A DNA stretch of 64,000 nucleotides from Ascarosepion bandense (Eukaryota; Mollusca; Cephalopoda; Sepiida; Sepiidae): positions 1,903,501 through 1,967,500 of the forward strand of contig JBBBDQ010001270.1 in assembly GCA_037127315.1 (NCBI GenBank). Direction: 5' to 3'. The position numbers and the translations under genes are program-made. The notes beneath the pieces were generated by a model. The model made no database searches and was not told the origin of the DNA. It saw only the letters and a list, made by a program, of their open reading frames with translations. Position 1 is the first letter of the stretch, and each line of letters starts with the position of its first letter. Shown in pieces: positions 30,181-40,444 of the stretch.

Positions 30181-32480
30181 AATTTAATTTGAATATTTGC
30201 TTGCCCCATGTTTTCATGATTAATATTATAGATAGGTAAGAATAGTTTTATTGTTTACATTACTTCACACACAAGACAGAAATGTTTGTAATTGATAACT
30301 GTGTATTTTTCTTTTTCTTCTTTTTCACTTGTCATGTTCCTTCTTAACATTAGTGATCATGGCTCTCCATAATCTCCTGCTTTTTGTAGTTTTTATTTCT
30401 TTTTGCTATCTCTACAAAATCTTGTCCTCTCATCTGTTTACACAATCTCGTTAAGTCGGTTAAGCACTGTTTTCTTCTGTCTCTCATGCATTCAATATAC
30501 CTTGTGTGTGTCAAAATTTCCAAGTCCTCTTTCCTTATTATGTGTTCTAGAATTTTCAAACGTCTTTTTTTTATTTTCAGAATTTTGTTTATTGATTAAA
30601 ATACCCTCACATTCCATTGAACCTTTTGTTTAATAAAATATAATTCCGTTTATCTATTTAATTAGTCACGGATTAAAACAACTTATTCAACATGGTTTCA
30701 AGTTTAAAAATTCATTGACATTTTCGATCGCTATTAAATTTGTCTAACTTCTCCATAAGAATAATCCATGTAAATGTATTAATATGAAAAAGAATTAAAA
30801 TTTTCAGTGATATATTCATATTTTTTTGAATGCACCTTTTGAGTTTAAGAATCTGAGAATGGGTGGATAGCATTTTGGCATATGATAAAAAGGGTGCATT
30901 GGGTAAAAAAAGGGTATTAAATTTAATCTGAATAATTGCTTACCCCATGTTTTCTTGATTGATATTATGTACCGGTGGTAATTGTTTTGTTTTTCATTAC
31001 TTTACACACAAGACACAAATGTTTGTAATTAATAACTTTTCTTCTTTTTTTTTCACTTGACATGTTTCTTCTTAACATTAGTGATCATGGCTCTCCATAA
31101 TCTCCTGTCTTTTGTAGTTTTTATTTCTTTTTACTATCTCTCCTAAAACTTGTCCTCTCATCTCTTTACTCTTAGGTAAGTTAAGTGCTGCTTTCTTCTT
31201 TCTCTCTTGCATTCAATATGCCTTGTGAGTGTCAAATTTCCAAGCCTTCTTTCCTTATCATGTGTTCTAGAATTTTCAAACGTCTTTTTTATTTTCAGAA
31301 TTTTGTTTATTGATTAAAATATCCTTACATTCCATTGAACATTTTGTTTAATAAAATATAATTCCGTTTATCTATTTAGTTAGTCATGGATTAAAACAAC
31401 TTATACAACATGGTTTCAAGTTTAAAAATTCATTGACATTTTCTATTACTATTAAACTTGTCAAACTCCTCCATAAAAATAATCCATGTAAATGTATTAA
31501 TATGAAAAAGAATTAAAATTTTCGGACGAGCTCATGTACGGTTCGCCTCTAAATGGAAAATGGCTCTGACTGTCGCCAATCAGAAGCACTTGCAAGGTTT
31601 CGTACGGGGCCCAAACGTAATTTTCCCAGCGTCTGAAAGCGCTTATCAAGGGTGGGCCGGAGACTGATCATCTCTGGTCAGGTCGGCGCGGTGAGGGGGG
31701 TATGCTGTTGAAAGACCCGAAACCCCCTAGTGATCCTCGCGATGACATCACTGACTATACCCTCTAGCGCCCCCACTATGGTGCGTATGTTTGAAATTAA
31801 ACTTGTCTAACTTCTCCATAAAAATAATCCATGTAAATGTATTATTATGAAAAACAATTAAAGTTTTCAGTAATATATGCGTATTATTTGGAATCCACCT
31901 TTTGAGTTTAAGAATCTGAGAATGGGTAGATGGCATTTTGGCATATGATAAAAAAGGGTGCATTGGGTAAAAAAAGGGTATTAAATTTAATCTGAATATT
32001 TGCTTACCCCATGTTTTCATGATTGATATTATGTACCAGTGTGAATAGTTTTGTTTTACTTTATATTACAGACAAGACACACATGTTTATATTTGATAAC
32101 TGCGTACCTTTCTTCTTTTTTCACTTGACATGTTTCTTCATGACGTTACTAGTTATGGCTCTCCATAACCTTCTCTCCTTTGTTACGCCTTTTTTTTTTT
32201 TTTGCTATCTCTCCTAAATCTTGTCCTGTCGTCTATTTATACAATCTCGTTCATTAGGTTATGCGCTACTTTCTTCTGTATCTATTGCATTTAATAAGCC
32301 TTGTGAGTGTCAAATTTTCCAAACACTCTTTCCTCATTAGATGACCTCGAATTTTCAACCGTTCCTTTTTTATGTTAGGGATGAATGTCCTTTTTGTTTG
32401 TATTTTCTCTAAAACTGTAACTTGGTCACATGTTTGGTTCATGTCATTCAATCGAGAAAAAGACACTATCAGCAGTACGC
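30178..32480. repeat. Triplicated block of ~0.75 kb carrying RTE fragments
   Basis: The motif 'ttaaatttaat(t/c)tgaata' followed by 'ttgcttaccccatgtttt' starts copies at 30178, 30918 and 31980. Each copy has 'cacttgacatgtttcttctt', 'gatcatggctctccataatc' and RTE C-terminal coding remnants on the minus strand. Examples are 'LEHIIRKEDLEILTHTR' at 30559-30350 and 'IRGHLMRKECLENLTLTR' at 32466-32266. The second interval is longer because of a 265-bp insertion at 31525-31790. Confidence 0.65.
31525..31790 (-). repeat. GC-rich insert with a core shared with 38815-38900
   Basis: Base composition jumps to GC-rich against an AT-rich background, and the flanking triplicated block is interrupted exactly here. 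The minus strand contains 'gtcagtgatgtcatcg' and 'ggtttcgggtctttcaacag'. The plus strand of 38820-38880 has 'atcagtgatgttactc' and 'agtttcgggtctttcaacat' in the same order and spacing. It is probably an inserted retroelement of a family I cannot name. Confidence 0.55.
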
Positions 32481-33072
32481 AGGTATCAATGACAGTTTAA
32501 AAGTTGACATTTGCAAATAAAAACAAAGTACATATAACACTTTAAAAAGTCATAAATCGATGTGACACTGTATTTACGTTATGAAGAGAACTCTCTTCGA
32601 AATCAATAGAAGTTCAATATTTTTCGATTTTGACAAATGACGAGGGAAGAGGAAGGTAGAGAGGATGCTAATCTACATAGGTTATTCCATTTTCCCCCAC
32701 CGAAAAAAAAAAGATTCCCTAAATTTTTACAAAGGGACAGGTTGACTTGGTCTCCATTAACATTTTTGGATCTAATGATAGCTAAACACTTTATTTTCTA
32801 CATACATTAACTAATTCACTAACAGGGAACAGGATAAACTTGAGTAAAAAACAATGTTCAACTTTTCCTGGTCTGTGTGCGTTTAATCAAACATATATTA
32901 ATAAAGGAACGCTACCTTAATTCACGCCCACGCCCCACACATCCATATGTACATATATGGTTGTGGGTAGGTGTGTGTATGCATTTGTGCATGTGTTTAA
33001 GACAGAAAATCACTTTCAAAAATGTGTTGACAAGACACATGAGAAATAGTGCTTCATATATAAATGGCAGGG

Positions 33073-33075
<3 letters not shown>

Positions 33076-33117
<42 letters not shown>
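33076..33117. repeat. (TA)n microsatellite
   Basis: Pure TA run. Confidence 0.95.
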
Positions 33118-33120
<3 letters not shown>

Positions 33121-33366
33121 AGTGAATACAGAACGAAGAATTCTTTCCACATCCAAAACATTAATTTAAAACAGTGCTCGATATATAATTTTCTATATAG
33201 AGTTGTGAATATTTATTATAAATTATAAATAAAAATGAAAAGGATTCCCAGTACCACATCGCCTGACGAAGCATCGGTACTCCGATACAGAAACGGACGC
33301 GCCTTCGTAGCGATTATAACTAGAGAAGTTATGTACATGTTCTAAAATATAATTTATAATAAATAT

Positions 33367-33369
33367 ATG

Positions 33370-33427
<58 letters not shown>

Positions 33428-33474
33428 TGTGCATGAGTGTTTGTGTGTATATATATATAAAGAGTAAGTTCCCA

Positions 33475-33541
<67 letters not shown>
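33367..33541. repeat. (TA)n(GT)n microsatellite, two blocks
   Basis: Two TA-to-GT blocks separated by 'agagtaagttccca'. The His/Thr- and Cys/Val-rich frames here are artefacts. Confidence 0.95.
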
Positions 33542-33543
<2 letters not shown>

Positions 33544-33604
33544 CATTAAGTAGATGCATATATTTAAACAGATGTTCTATTTCTTAAACATTATATTTAT
33601 TGCA

Positions 33605-33762
33605 GAGAGAAACTTGCTTGGGTGACGACGCATTCTCTGGCTGAGTCGGTAAAGACATATTGAATCTAACGACGGTTTCTTCTTACGAAAAGGAACTCAA
33701 ATTCGTATCCTCTTAAAGACCGCTTATTTTTTTCTCGAATATTCAGTTAAAAAATAAATCCA
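33605..33762 (+). repeat. tRNA-like SINE head with SINE-C-type body
   Basis: 'ttctctggctgagtcggtaa' resembles an A box and 'actcaaattcgtatcctc' a weak B box. 'tttttttctcgaatattcag' then leads into the SINE-C body, which is cut by a SINE-A fragment at 33763. Confidence 0.45.
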
Positions 33763-33935
33763 TATCAGTCAGACGGTTAAATACCGTACGTGATACACGC
33801 TTGTGCAATCATATCTTGAAAGAGACATAAGTGACTGATTGTCCCACAGTAGATTGCTGCAGTAGACTGATGTCCAGCCAAGGCTATAGAACCCAATCTG
33901 TCCTATTATTTAACTCATAACTGGAGGGAAGTAAA
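33763..33935 (-). mobile_element. SINE-A 3' fragment
   Basis: It carries the tail 'atcagtcagacggttaaata' and the body up to 'aactcataactggagggaag'. The head is replaced by repeat E. Confidence 0.7.
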
Positions 33936-33944
33936 CGTAAGCCA

Positions 33945-34205
33945 ACGTTCCCTGAAGATCCGTTTAGGTGAAACCTTGGTAGGTCTGTTAGCTCGCTAGA
34001 TTATTTTACTTATTCTGCTCTGCTTAAGTATTGAGCGCTTTTTTGTTATTGATTACTCGTCTCGGGTTTTTTCTTTGGGCTACGTGCTGGCTTTATGCAA
34101 ATCGCTTTGGCTGATGTTCATGTGCTTAGCTCTTTCTTTTTTCACAACCATTTTTTCCTTCCGCGTAGATACGCGGAGGGTTTTTCGAAACGAGTATAGT
34201 GATAA
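33945..34205 (+). repeat. Dispersed repeat E with hairpin core, copy 2
   Basis: It matches the minus strand of 858-1165. The 5' part contains CTGAAGA (33960), an 11-bp stem-loop, GAAA (33978), then 'ccttggtaggtctgtt'. The order and spacing resemble a minimal hammerhead ribozyme (see findings). (TA)n follows at 34214. Confidence 0.55.
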
Positions 34206-34211
34206 GTTTGC

Positions 34212-34213
<2 letters not shown>

Positions 34214-34262
<49 letters not shown>
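34214..34262. repeat. (TA)n microsatellite
   Basis: TA run between repeat E and the third Penelope-like copy. Confidence 0.95.
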
Positions 34263-34265
<3 letters not shown>

Positions 34266-34339
34266 TCGCCATCCGCCACGTTAAAAATGGACTTGTCTCC
34301 ATGTTTAATTTTCTTTGTTTAATTTTACTTTGTCCATAA

Positions 34340-34570
34340 TTTATGTTCACTCTTTGATAATGGCTTATGTAAGCTGAAAGCTCAGATCTGATAAAAAAAT
34401 CAACAATTACTGCGTTTTCTTGTTGTCTTTTAACGATAGTAATATCAAGCTTATCAGACTATACGAAAGGATCCTGCATAAAATAAATAGACTAAACTTG
34501 TCATTATTATTTAACGAAACCTGCATAAATGAAAAAATGCTGCCAAAATACGCACAATATATATATATAA
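34340..34570 (+). mobile_element. Penelope-like retroelement fragment, copy 3 (diverged)
   Basis: The hairpin 'aatggcttatgtaagctgaa' corresponds to that at 24850 with paired changes. The frame 34420-34555 reads 'FNDSNIKLIRLYERILHKIN' then 'SLLFNETCINEKMLPKYA'. It follows the same Cys-x(5)-LP-x-Y pattern as the other two copies although the proteins differ at most positions, so it is a distinct subfamily. Confidence 0.5.
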
Positions 34571-35119
34571 TGACTGGAAATTCGTATTCGAAGAAATCTG
34601 TCTACTATGGCGGCTAGCTAATCCCCTATGGCATACGACATTTAGGAACATTTATGCGTGTTCAACATTCACAGATCGCATACTGCAGCTATGCTGGGAA
34701 AACCTTAGTTACAGTTTCTGGAAGAGAGCGCGTTATCGCGCCTGATCAACAGTTTGAACAATGCCAGGACGCTCAAATCCTCGGTCACGATGACTTGTGA
34801 CTTTGCGCCAGCACAGCCATGGAGGATCCCTCAAAGACAACCGTCTACCTAATTTCACGCACAAGGTTTGGGTCAATCCGGGGTATGGTTTGCAGGCACT
34901 TTCTAAAGTTGCCGCCCGCTAGAGCCGATAAAATTAAGAAGTCATCTTTCTGACAAGCCACTCGGCCACGAGCCTATATATATATATATATATATAGCGC
35001 AGTTCATTTTCTTTTTTACGAGTTATTAAACTTTACTAACAATTATGAAAGATTTTGGCACCTTTTTATTCTTTAACAGTGTTTTTTTTTCAATAATTAT
35101 GGCATTGTGTAGTGAAGAA

Positions 35120-35160
<41 letters not shown>

Positions 35161-35180
35161 ACAACAGTATTTACTAGAAA

Positions 35181-35245
<65 letters not shown>
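35120..35245. repeat. (TA)n(GT)n microsatellite, two blocks
   Basis: TA run, 30-bp spacer, then TA and GT runs. Confidence 0.95.
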
Positions 35246-35247
<2 letters not shown>

Positions 35248-35382
35248 TGTGTGTATACATACTATTTCATTTGCAAATTAAATTTACATTGAGCGCTCTG
35301 TTGGATCAGGTTTAATATTTAATCTAATATTAATAGGTTCCATTGGGATTATTTACGAAATGTTTTCCTTGATTTATTACCG

Positions 35383-35439
<57 letters not shown>

Positions 35440-36084
35440 CTCCTGTCACGCAAAAATTGAAATTTTACTCGCAATAAAATAAAAATTATTGCTCAAAATA
35501 CAGAACATCATTTTCCAAGATTTTCTGCCATCGATCTGCAAGCTTTCGGATCTGGTCAAAGTATCATTCATCCGGCTTCGAATCAAAAAATTCTTGAAAC
35601 GCTTCCTCGACTTCATCAAACGAGTCGAACCGGCGGCCCTTCAGAAAGTGTTGCATTGAGTGGAAAAGGCCGTAATCTGATGGAGCACAGTCAAGACTGT
35701 TGGCTGGATGTGGCAGAACCTGAACGCCGTCCAGCTTTTCAAACTTGTCTTTGGTCTTCCTGGCGGTGTGTGGCTTGTCATTGTCCCGCTGTATCAAAGC
35801 GCGCTTTCGGTTGAACAGAGCCGGGTACTTTTGCTTCAACTTTTCGTAGACCCGCTCAAGTTGCTGACAGTAAAGTTCGGCACTGATGGCACGACCATTC
35901 GGAACCAACTGAAAATGCACGATTCTTTTAAAGTTCCCCCAACGCACAACATGACTTTCTTGCCGAATCAATCTTTTTTTTGGAACCGACGGTGTCTCTT
36001 GCCCTTTCTGAAGCCATCGCTTGTCTCTATTGTGCTGGACCAGATAGACCCATTTCGCAAGTGTTTACGAACTTTTGGGACAAC

Positions 36085-36090
<6 letters not shown>
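35440..36090 (-). pseudogene. Mariner transposase, N-terminally deleted
   Basis: The right end on the plus strand reads 'gttttgggacaacctaata'-like sequence, i.e. inverted repeat 'ttaggttgtcccaaaagttc' next to TA. The minus-strand frame from 35971 to 35564 encodes 135 residues of the catalytic domain, including 'GRAISAELYCQQLERVYEKL', 'LIQRDNDKPHTARKTKD' (second catalytic Asp) and 'VLPHPANSLDCAPSDYGLF' (third Asp). There are 35 residues between those two Asp, against 34 in most mariners. The DNA-binding N-terminus and first catalytic Asp are missing, and the 5' terminal repeat is joined directly to the catalytic part. The element is about 650 bp, half the usual 1.3 kb. It lies between two long (TA)n runs. 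Confidence 0.85.

Positions 36091-36136
<46 letters not shown>
36088..36136. repeat. (TA)n microsatellite
   Basis: TA run. On its far side 'ttaggttgtcttcgaatttt' starts what may be a second mariner end in the opposite direction. Confidence 0.95.
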
Positions 36137-36138
<2 letters not shown>

Positions 36139-36519
36139 GTTGTCTTCGAATTTTATTACTTTTTTTGTGTAATTTTCAGTGTAATTAAGATCGATTTGAA
36201 TTTGGACAGACACAAATAAATTAAATTTGCCTGCCCTGTCAAATCTACCATCTATATTCACCGAGAAGTTTCCCTTTGGGGAATAATAACCTGTAAGCAA
36301 TAATATTCTTCGAGTAACTTAAATACTTTTACTTCAACAATCTTTGATATTCGTTAGCAGTCAGATAATTCACTTGGATAAGCAAAAGAAATGATTTTGC
36401 TGAACCAAATGAAATAAACGAAAATAAAAGAAAACCCCATCACACTATCTCCACGAATAAAATGTACAAACCTAAGCACCTTTCAGAAGCTTTTAATAGC
36501 ATTGCATAAATAGCGTGTG

Positions 36520-36645
36520 TAATTTTGGCCGTAGTACAATGACAGAGTGCTCGCCTACGGTGCGGTAGTTTGCGGGTTTGATCTCCAACCGAGTCATACC
36601 AATGATTTCAAAAATGTTTCCTGACTCAGTAACAAAGAGAAGGAT
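36520..36645 (+). repeat. tRNA-like SINE head
   Basis: 'gtacaatgacagagtgctcg' (A-box region) and 'cgggtttgatctccaacc' (B box) with tRNA spacing. The remainder does not match SINE-A, B or C. Confidence 0.4.
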
Positions 36646-36659
36646 CGAGGGTAGGTGGA

Positions 36660-36885
36660 GAAATGCAGGAAGCTCGTCAGAGCAGAAGTCGTGAAAATGT
36701 TTGTAGAAGAGTCAGCGGGAAGCTACCTTCCGCCGGTGAGAAAGCGACTGAGGGCGAGCGCTCAAGTCAGGTTCAACTACTTTGTCGATCCTTCTTTGGA
36801 TTATGTCGACAACCCCGAGATGAATATAAGATATGCCAACAGCATTCAATGCATGGACGAATGCCATATTTATAAAAGAGCGAAA
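36660..36885 (-). pseudogene. LINE-1 C-terminal coding fragment
   Basis: Minus-strand blocks correspond to 'FHDFCSDEL'-type and 'AFVHALNAVGIS'-type regions of the LINE between its HRR and CHIWS motifs. Compare 47600-47800. Multiple stops. Confidence 0.6.
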
Positions 36886-36955
36886 TGCATTGTGGGAAGG
36901 ATCATTCTTGATCTACACCCATTATATTTTTCCATTGTTTTCTGAATTAATTTTC

Positions 36956-37150
36956 TACCCGTGTACAGTTTTTTTTTCTACCCGTGTACAGTTTTTTTTT
37001 CTACCCGTGTACAGTTTTTTTTTCTACCCGTGTACAGTTTTTTTTTCTACCCGTGTACAGGTTTTTTTTCTACCCGTGTACAGTCTTTTTTTTTTCTACC
37101 CGTGTACAGTTTTCTTTTTTCTACCCGTGTACAGGTTTTTTTTTCTCAGT
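36956..37150. repeat. 23-bp minisatellite, about 8.5 copies
   Basis: Unit 'ctacccgtgtacag' plus a run of 8-11 T. Unit length varies only in the T run. It is not CRISPR: the spacer is a homopolymer. Confidence 0.95.
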
Positions 37151-37154
37151 ATTA

Positions 37155-37500
37155 GTTTTGGATTATCGTAATATATTTTCTAAATATGTCAAGGTTACCT
37201 AACTGATCCAACAGTTCTTTGTAACGTAATTTATCAAGTGCTATAAAATATAGGTATATATTTTTCTCTATTGGATTGCCTTTTCTGATATTATTCCGAA
37301 TAAGTGCATTCCTTGTTCCATTCTCTTTAACGAAACCACACTGTTCTTGGCCTACTTCTGGTCTAATTCTGCTACATGCACTATTAATCAAAATTCGGAT
37401 GATGAGTTTTGTTATATGGCTCATTAGGTTGGTTGTCCGATGGAGTTCACATTTGTTTGCACCTGGTTTCTCAAGCAACGATTCGAAAATGATCTACTTA
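37155..37500 (-). pseudogene. RTE-clade RT fragment
   Basis: The minus-strand frame carries 'TTNLMSHITKLIIRILINSA', 'IRPEVGQEQCGFVKENGTRN' and 'YLYFIALDKLRYKELLDQLG'. These align with the RTE region just upstream of the first catalytic Asp and through it, but the 'DYAKAFD' segment is shortened so the Asp is lost. No palm motif. Confidence 0.75.
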
Positions 37501-37504
37501 CCGT

Positions 37505-38240
37505 AAATTGAGGCGTACGAGCCGACCTTCATAATTCTGAATCGAGCCTATACCTTTCGTATAGGTCGACTCCCAAACCTACGGTAGGCTACCAGTAGCC
37601 CAAAAAATGTGACTTTAAAAAAAAATTAAGATTGCAAACTGAACCCCAAAAGATGTTTTTAGGTTTGAAATCTTTATTGCAAGTCGCAATTTATGGAAAT
37701 ACGTCCGTTATATCATCACAGAAGATTGAGGTAACGTAGCAGTTGAACACTCTTTCTTTTTTTTTTATGTGATGTTAAGCTGTAATTAATACGGAATTTA
37801 TTTAAGAGCCTCTAATTAATATGGGTTTTAATTTCTATTATTCATAATGTTTATATTTATTCTTTAGTGTTAATGCTGGTTTCTTTGGTGACCTTTCCTC
37901 TGATTATCATGAATTATTAAACGCACACAAACACAGGTATAAATACATATGTTACAAAGACAACTAATTCAGCACGTGCGCACACACACACACGCAGGCA
38001 GTAGCTTTAAAACGAAAATAAAAGCAGAGAGTATCCTATGAAGCATGTTGTTCCGACATCATACAGAACTCACCCGTAATGAATTTTTCGCCCAGAAAAT
38101 TCCCTAAAATTATCCAGCAAAGTTGTAAAAAAAAAGGAATAAGTAATATAATATATACAAAATATGGCATAAACAGAAAAAAATATTAACAAAAAAAACA
38201 AAAAAAACAAACAAAATATTTCTTTTTATTAAATCCAACG
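37505..38240. other. No feature recognised
   Basis: AT-rich, with short CA runs at 37980. No open frame with coding character. Confidence 0.55.
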
Positions 38241-38244
38241 GCGC

Positions 38245-38585
38245 GTCTGTAGTCGTCACGTCATGATTTCCCGACAAAGATTAGGATTGGAAGAGTTCTA
38301 TATCTACTGCGGCCATATCGGTAAAAGTAGTGTGTTACAGCAAGATAACCTGGCGGAGTCCATCCTTCTTCAAGATGGTTTTGAATTCAGAGTTATTTCT
38401 TTTCCTAGACCATTTCTCACCTCAACCCAAGAGAGCCATGTCAACATTTCTTATTCAGGGGTGGCCAGAAACGGATTTATACCTTTCCAAATGTTTTTTT
38501 TTTCGCGAAAGTGAACGTAGCAGAATTCGAACTCGGCCCCATGATTTCTCTTTCTGAATCGCTTACACTACTCACACATCTTTAG
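38245..38585 (-). mobile_element. SINE with SINE-A-like head and a different body
   Basis: The minus strand begins near 38580 with an A-box region and B box 'gagttcgaattctgc', as in SINE-A. The body shares only a few blocks ('aaccatcttgaagaaggatg') and ends in A/T-rich sequence. The open frames across it are not genes. Confidence 0.45.
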
Positions 38586-38814
38586 TCGTTAGTAGCAAAT
38601 TAAGATCAGATCATTTCCCAGTTAGTTCACAAATCAACTTACTTCTTTGACATGCTAAAAATCAAATTAAACCATTTCATATCTTCTAGATAAAATACCG
38701 GACCATTCCGGGTATTTCGTAAGTAAGGGGAAAACTTGGATACGCCTGCATCCTCTCCACATAAAATGTAGCGATTTCTACCTACTTATATCATACATCC
38801 CAATAGATGCGTCG

Positions 38815-39090
38815 AGATGGGTCATCAGTGATGTTACTCTTGGATTCATTGGGAGTTTCGGGTCTTTCAACATCAGACTCCCTCGTCCAAGTGACCCAGT
38901 CGGCTTTGGTCTCCCGCCAATTCCCATCTCGATATGAAACTTGCAAACGAGTTAAAAGGCAGTATTTATGCTTTTAGAGCAGTTAATGTCATTTTTTGCC
39001 ACAGCCAATCAGTGTGTAGCAATTTTTGACTCCCTCGTCCAAGTGACCCAGTCGGCTTTGGTCTCCCGCCAACTCCCATCTCGATATGAA
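38815..39090 (+). repeat. Repeat with core shared with 31525-31790; 64-bp block duplicated
   Basis: The core 'agtttcgggtctttcaacat' is at 38847-38882. The block 'gactccctcgtccaagtgac' through 'ccatctcgatatgaa' occurs at 38876-38937 and again at 39028-39089. Confidence 0.5.
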
Positions 39091-39289
39091 TAAATCCTCA
39101 GTCTGACAAACAGATAGCATCACTAGTAAAAAAAATCGATATAATTTTTGTGAAGTACTAGCCTTTAAGTAGCAAGTGAGAAAATTTGGGCCCAATCGGA
39201 TTATTAGTTTACAAATTACAGTTATTTAAGTGAAGCTACTGTTGCAAATTTTCAAAACAATGGAAAAATCTGAATTTCTGTATACCACT

Positions 39290-39920
39290 TCTTCTTCATG
39301 AGCCGTGCCACTTCAGGACGTAGGCGATCATGGACTTCCACTTGGCACTGGAACGGTATTAATCCGTCTCTTCCCTCCAGTTATGGGTTAAATAACAGGA
39401 CAGATTGGTTTCTATAGCCTTGGCTGGCAACCAATCTACCACAGAAAGTAATGGCAACCAACAGCAGGATAATCTTCTACCAAGTCAATCATGTCTCTTT
39501 CAAGACATGATCGCCCAAGCGTATATCACGTATGGCACTAAACTGACTGAAAATATTTAAGACCACTCGTCTCATATCGCTCTCAGTATTTTTCTCTTGG
39601 TATCTATTCCAAGCCCCGCTCCGTCAACCATTTGCTCAGAACTAACAAGTACGTATCGCACTGCTTTCTCCTGTCTCTTCTTCTATTTATCCGACCTGTG
39701 AGTATTAAGTTCTCCAGGCCCTCCTTCCTCATTACGTGACTCACGAACCTCATTTGTCCCTTCCTGATATTTATTATCCGTTTGCTTCTCGTTTTCATCT
39801 TTTCCGACACCTCATCGTTTCACACGTGCTCTGTCCATGGTATCCTCAGCATCCTTCTGTAAACCCACGTTTCTGCTGCCTCAAGCCTCTCCTTCATCGT
39901 CCAGCATTCACTTCTATACA
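39290..39920 (-). pseudogene. RTE-clade LINE 3' region interrupted by a SINE-A
   Basis: The minus strand ends 'gatcgcctacgtcctgaagt' plus 'gaagaagaag' (39290-39345), the RTE terminus. Upstream, at 39560-39920, the frame shows 'GQMRFVSHVMRKEGLENLIL' and 'RRRDRRKQCDTYL', the RTE C-terminal region. A 5'-truncated SINE-A (39355-39550) splits the two parts. Confidence 0.75.
39355..39550 (+). mobile_element. SINE-A, 5'-truncated, inside an RTE copy
   Basis: It starts within the body ('aacggtattaatccgtctct') without a tRNA head and ends 'gcactaaactgactgaa'. The closest relative is 43565-43870, with the same diagnostic bases ('caacagcaggataatcttct'). Confidence 0.75.
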
Positions 39921-40309
39921 TTCACTTCTAATTTGAATTAATTTACTTGTTTTATTTCAGATTTTCCAACTTTCAATCGGCATATTGGCGTCCTCTTTTG
40001 TTGATGACCATGCATTCAGTTTTCTTATTGTTATTTTTTAATTCAAATTCTATATACAACAGCGTGAAATTGCTGCATATAATAAAAAAGAATTCGAATT
40101 TCGGCAAATGCTACTTAGGAAAGGCATGAACACATTTTCTCTGCGTTCTATCTTATCATCAGATCGCTTGACAAAAATATACCACTAGAAATTAACAATT
40201 GCATCTATAGGCAAGATTTAGTGAGTGGTGACTTTGAAACATCACTCCCCCATAAGTCTTGCTCATGTATTAGCAGGACAATTTGTTGCTTGGATAGTTA
40301 GCCTCGATA

Positions 40310-40440
40310 TGGGCACTCCGCCGTGGTGTATCAGCCAGTAAACTTGTTTCTCTTGATCAATTACGACTGAGTAATCAGTTCGATTCCCACCGGGTGCTCT
40401 ATAATTTGTGCCCTTATTGTGCCACGACTAAGCTATAGTC
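40310..40440 (+). repeat. tRNA-like sequence, probably a SINE head
   Basis: 'cagttcgattcccaccggg' is a good B box and 'gtggtgtatcagccagtaaa' an A-box-like region. The acceptor arms do not pair, so it is not called a tRNA gene. Confidence 0.35.
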
Positions 40441-40444
40441 AACC

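Noticed and set aside
33223..33559. His/Thr-rich and Cys/Val-rich frames
   Set aside because: Dinucleotide repeats read in different phases.
36956..37150. CRISPR-like regular repeat
   Set aside because: Spacers are poly-T, the genome is eukaryotic and there are no cas genes.
38263..38557. Two overlapping 75-83 codon frames
   Set aside because: They lie in a SINE with a tRNA-like head on the opposite strand.
40310..40440. Possible tRNA gene
   Set aside because: Only the B box is convincing; the arms do not fold into a cloverleaf by eye.
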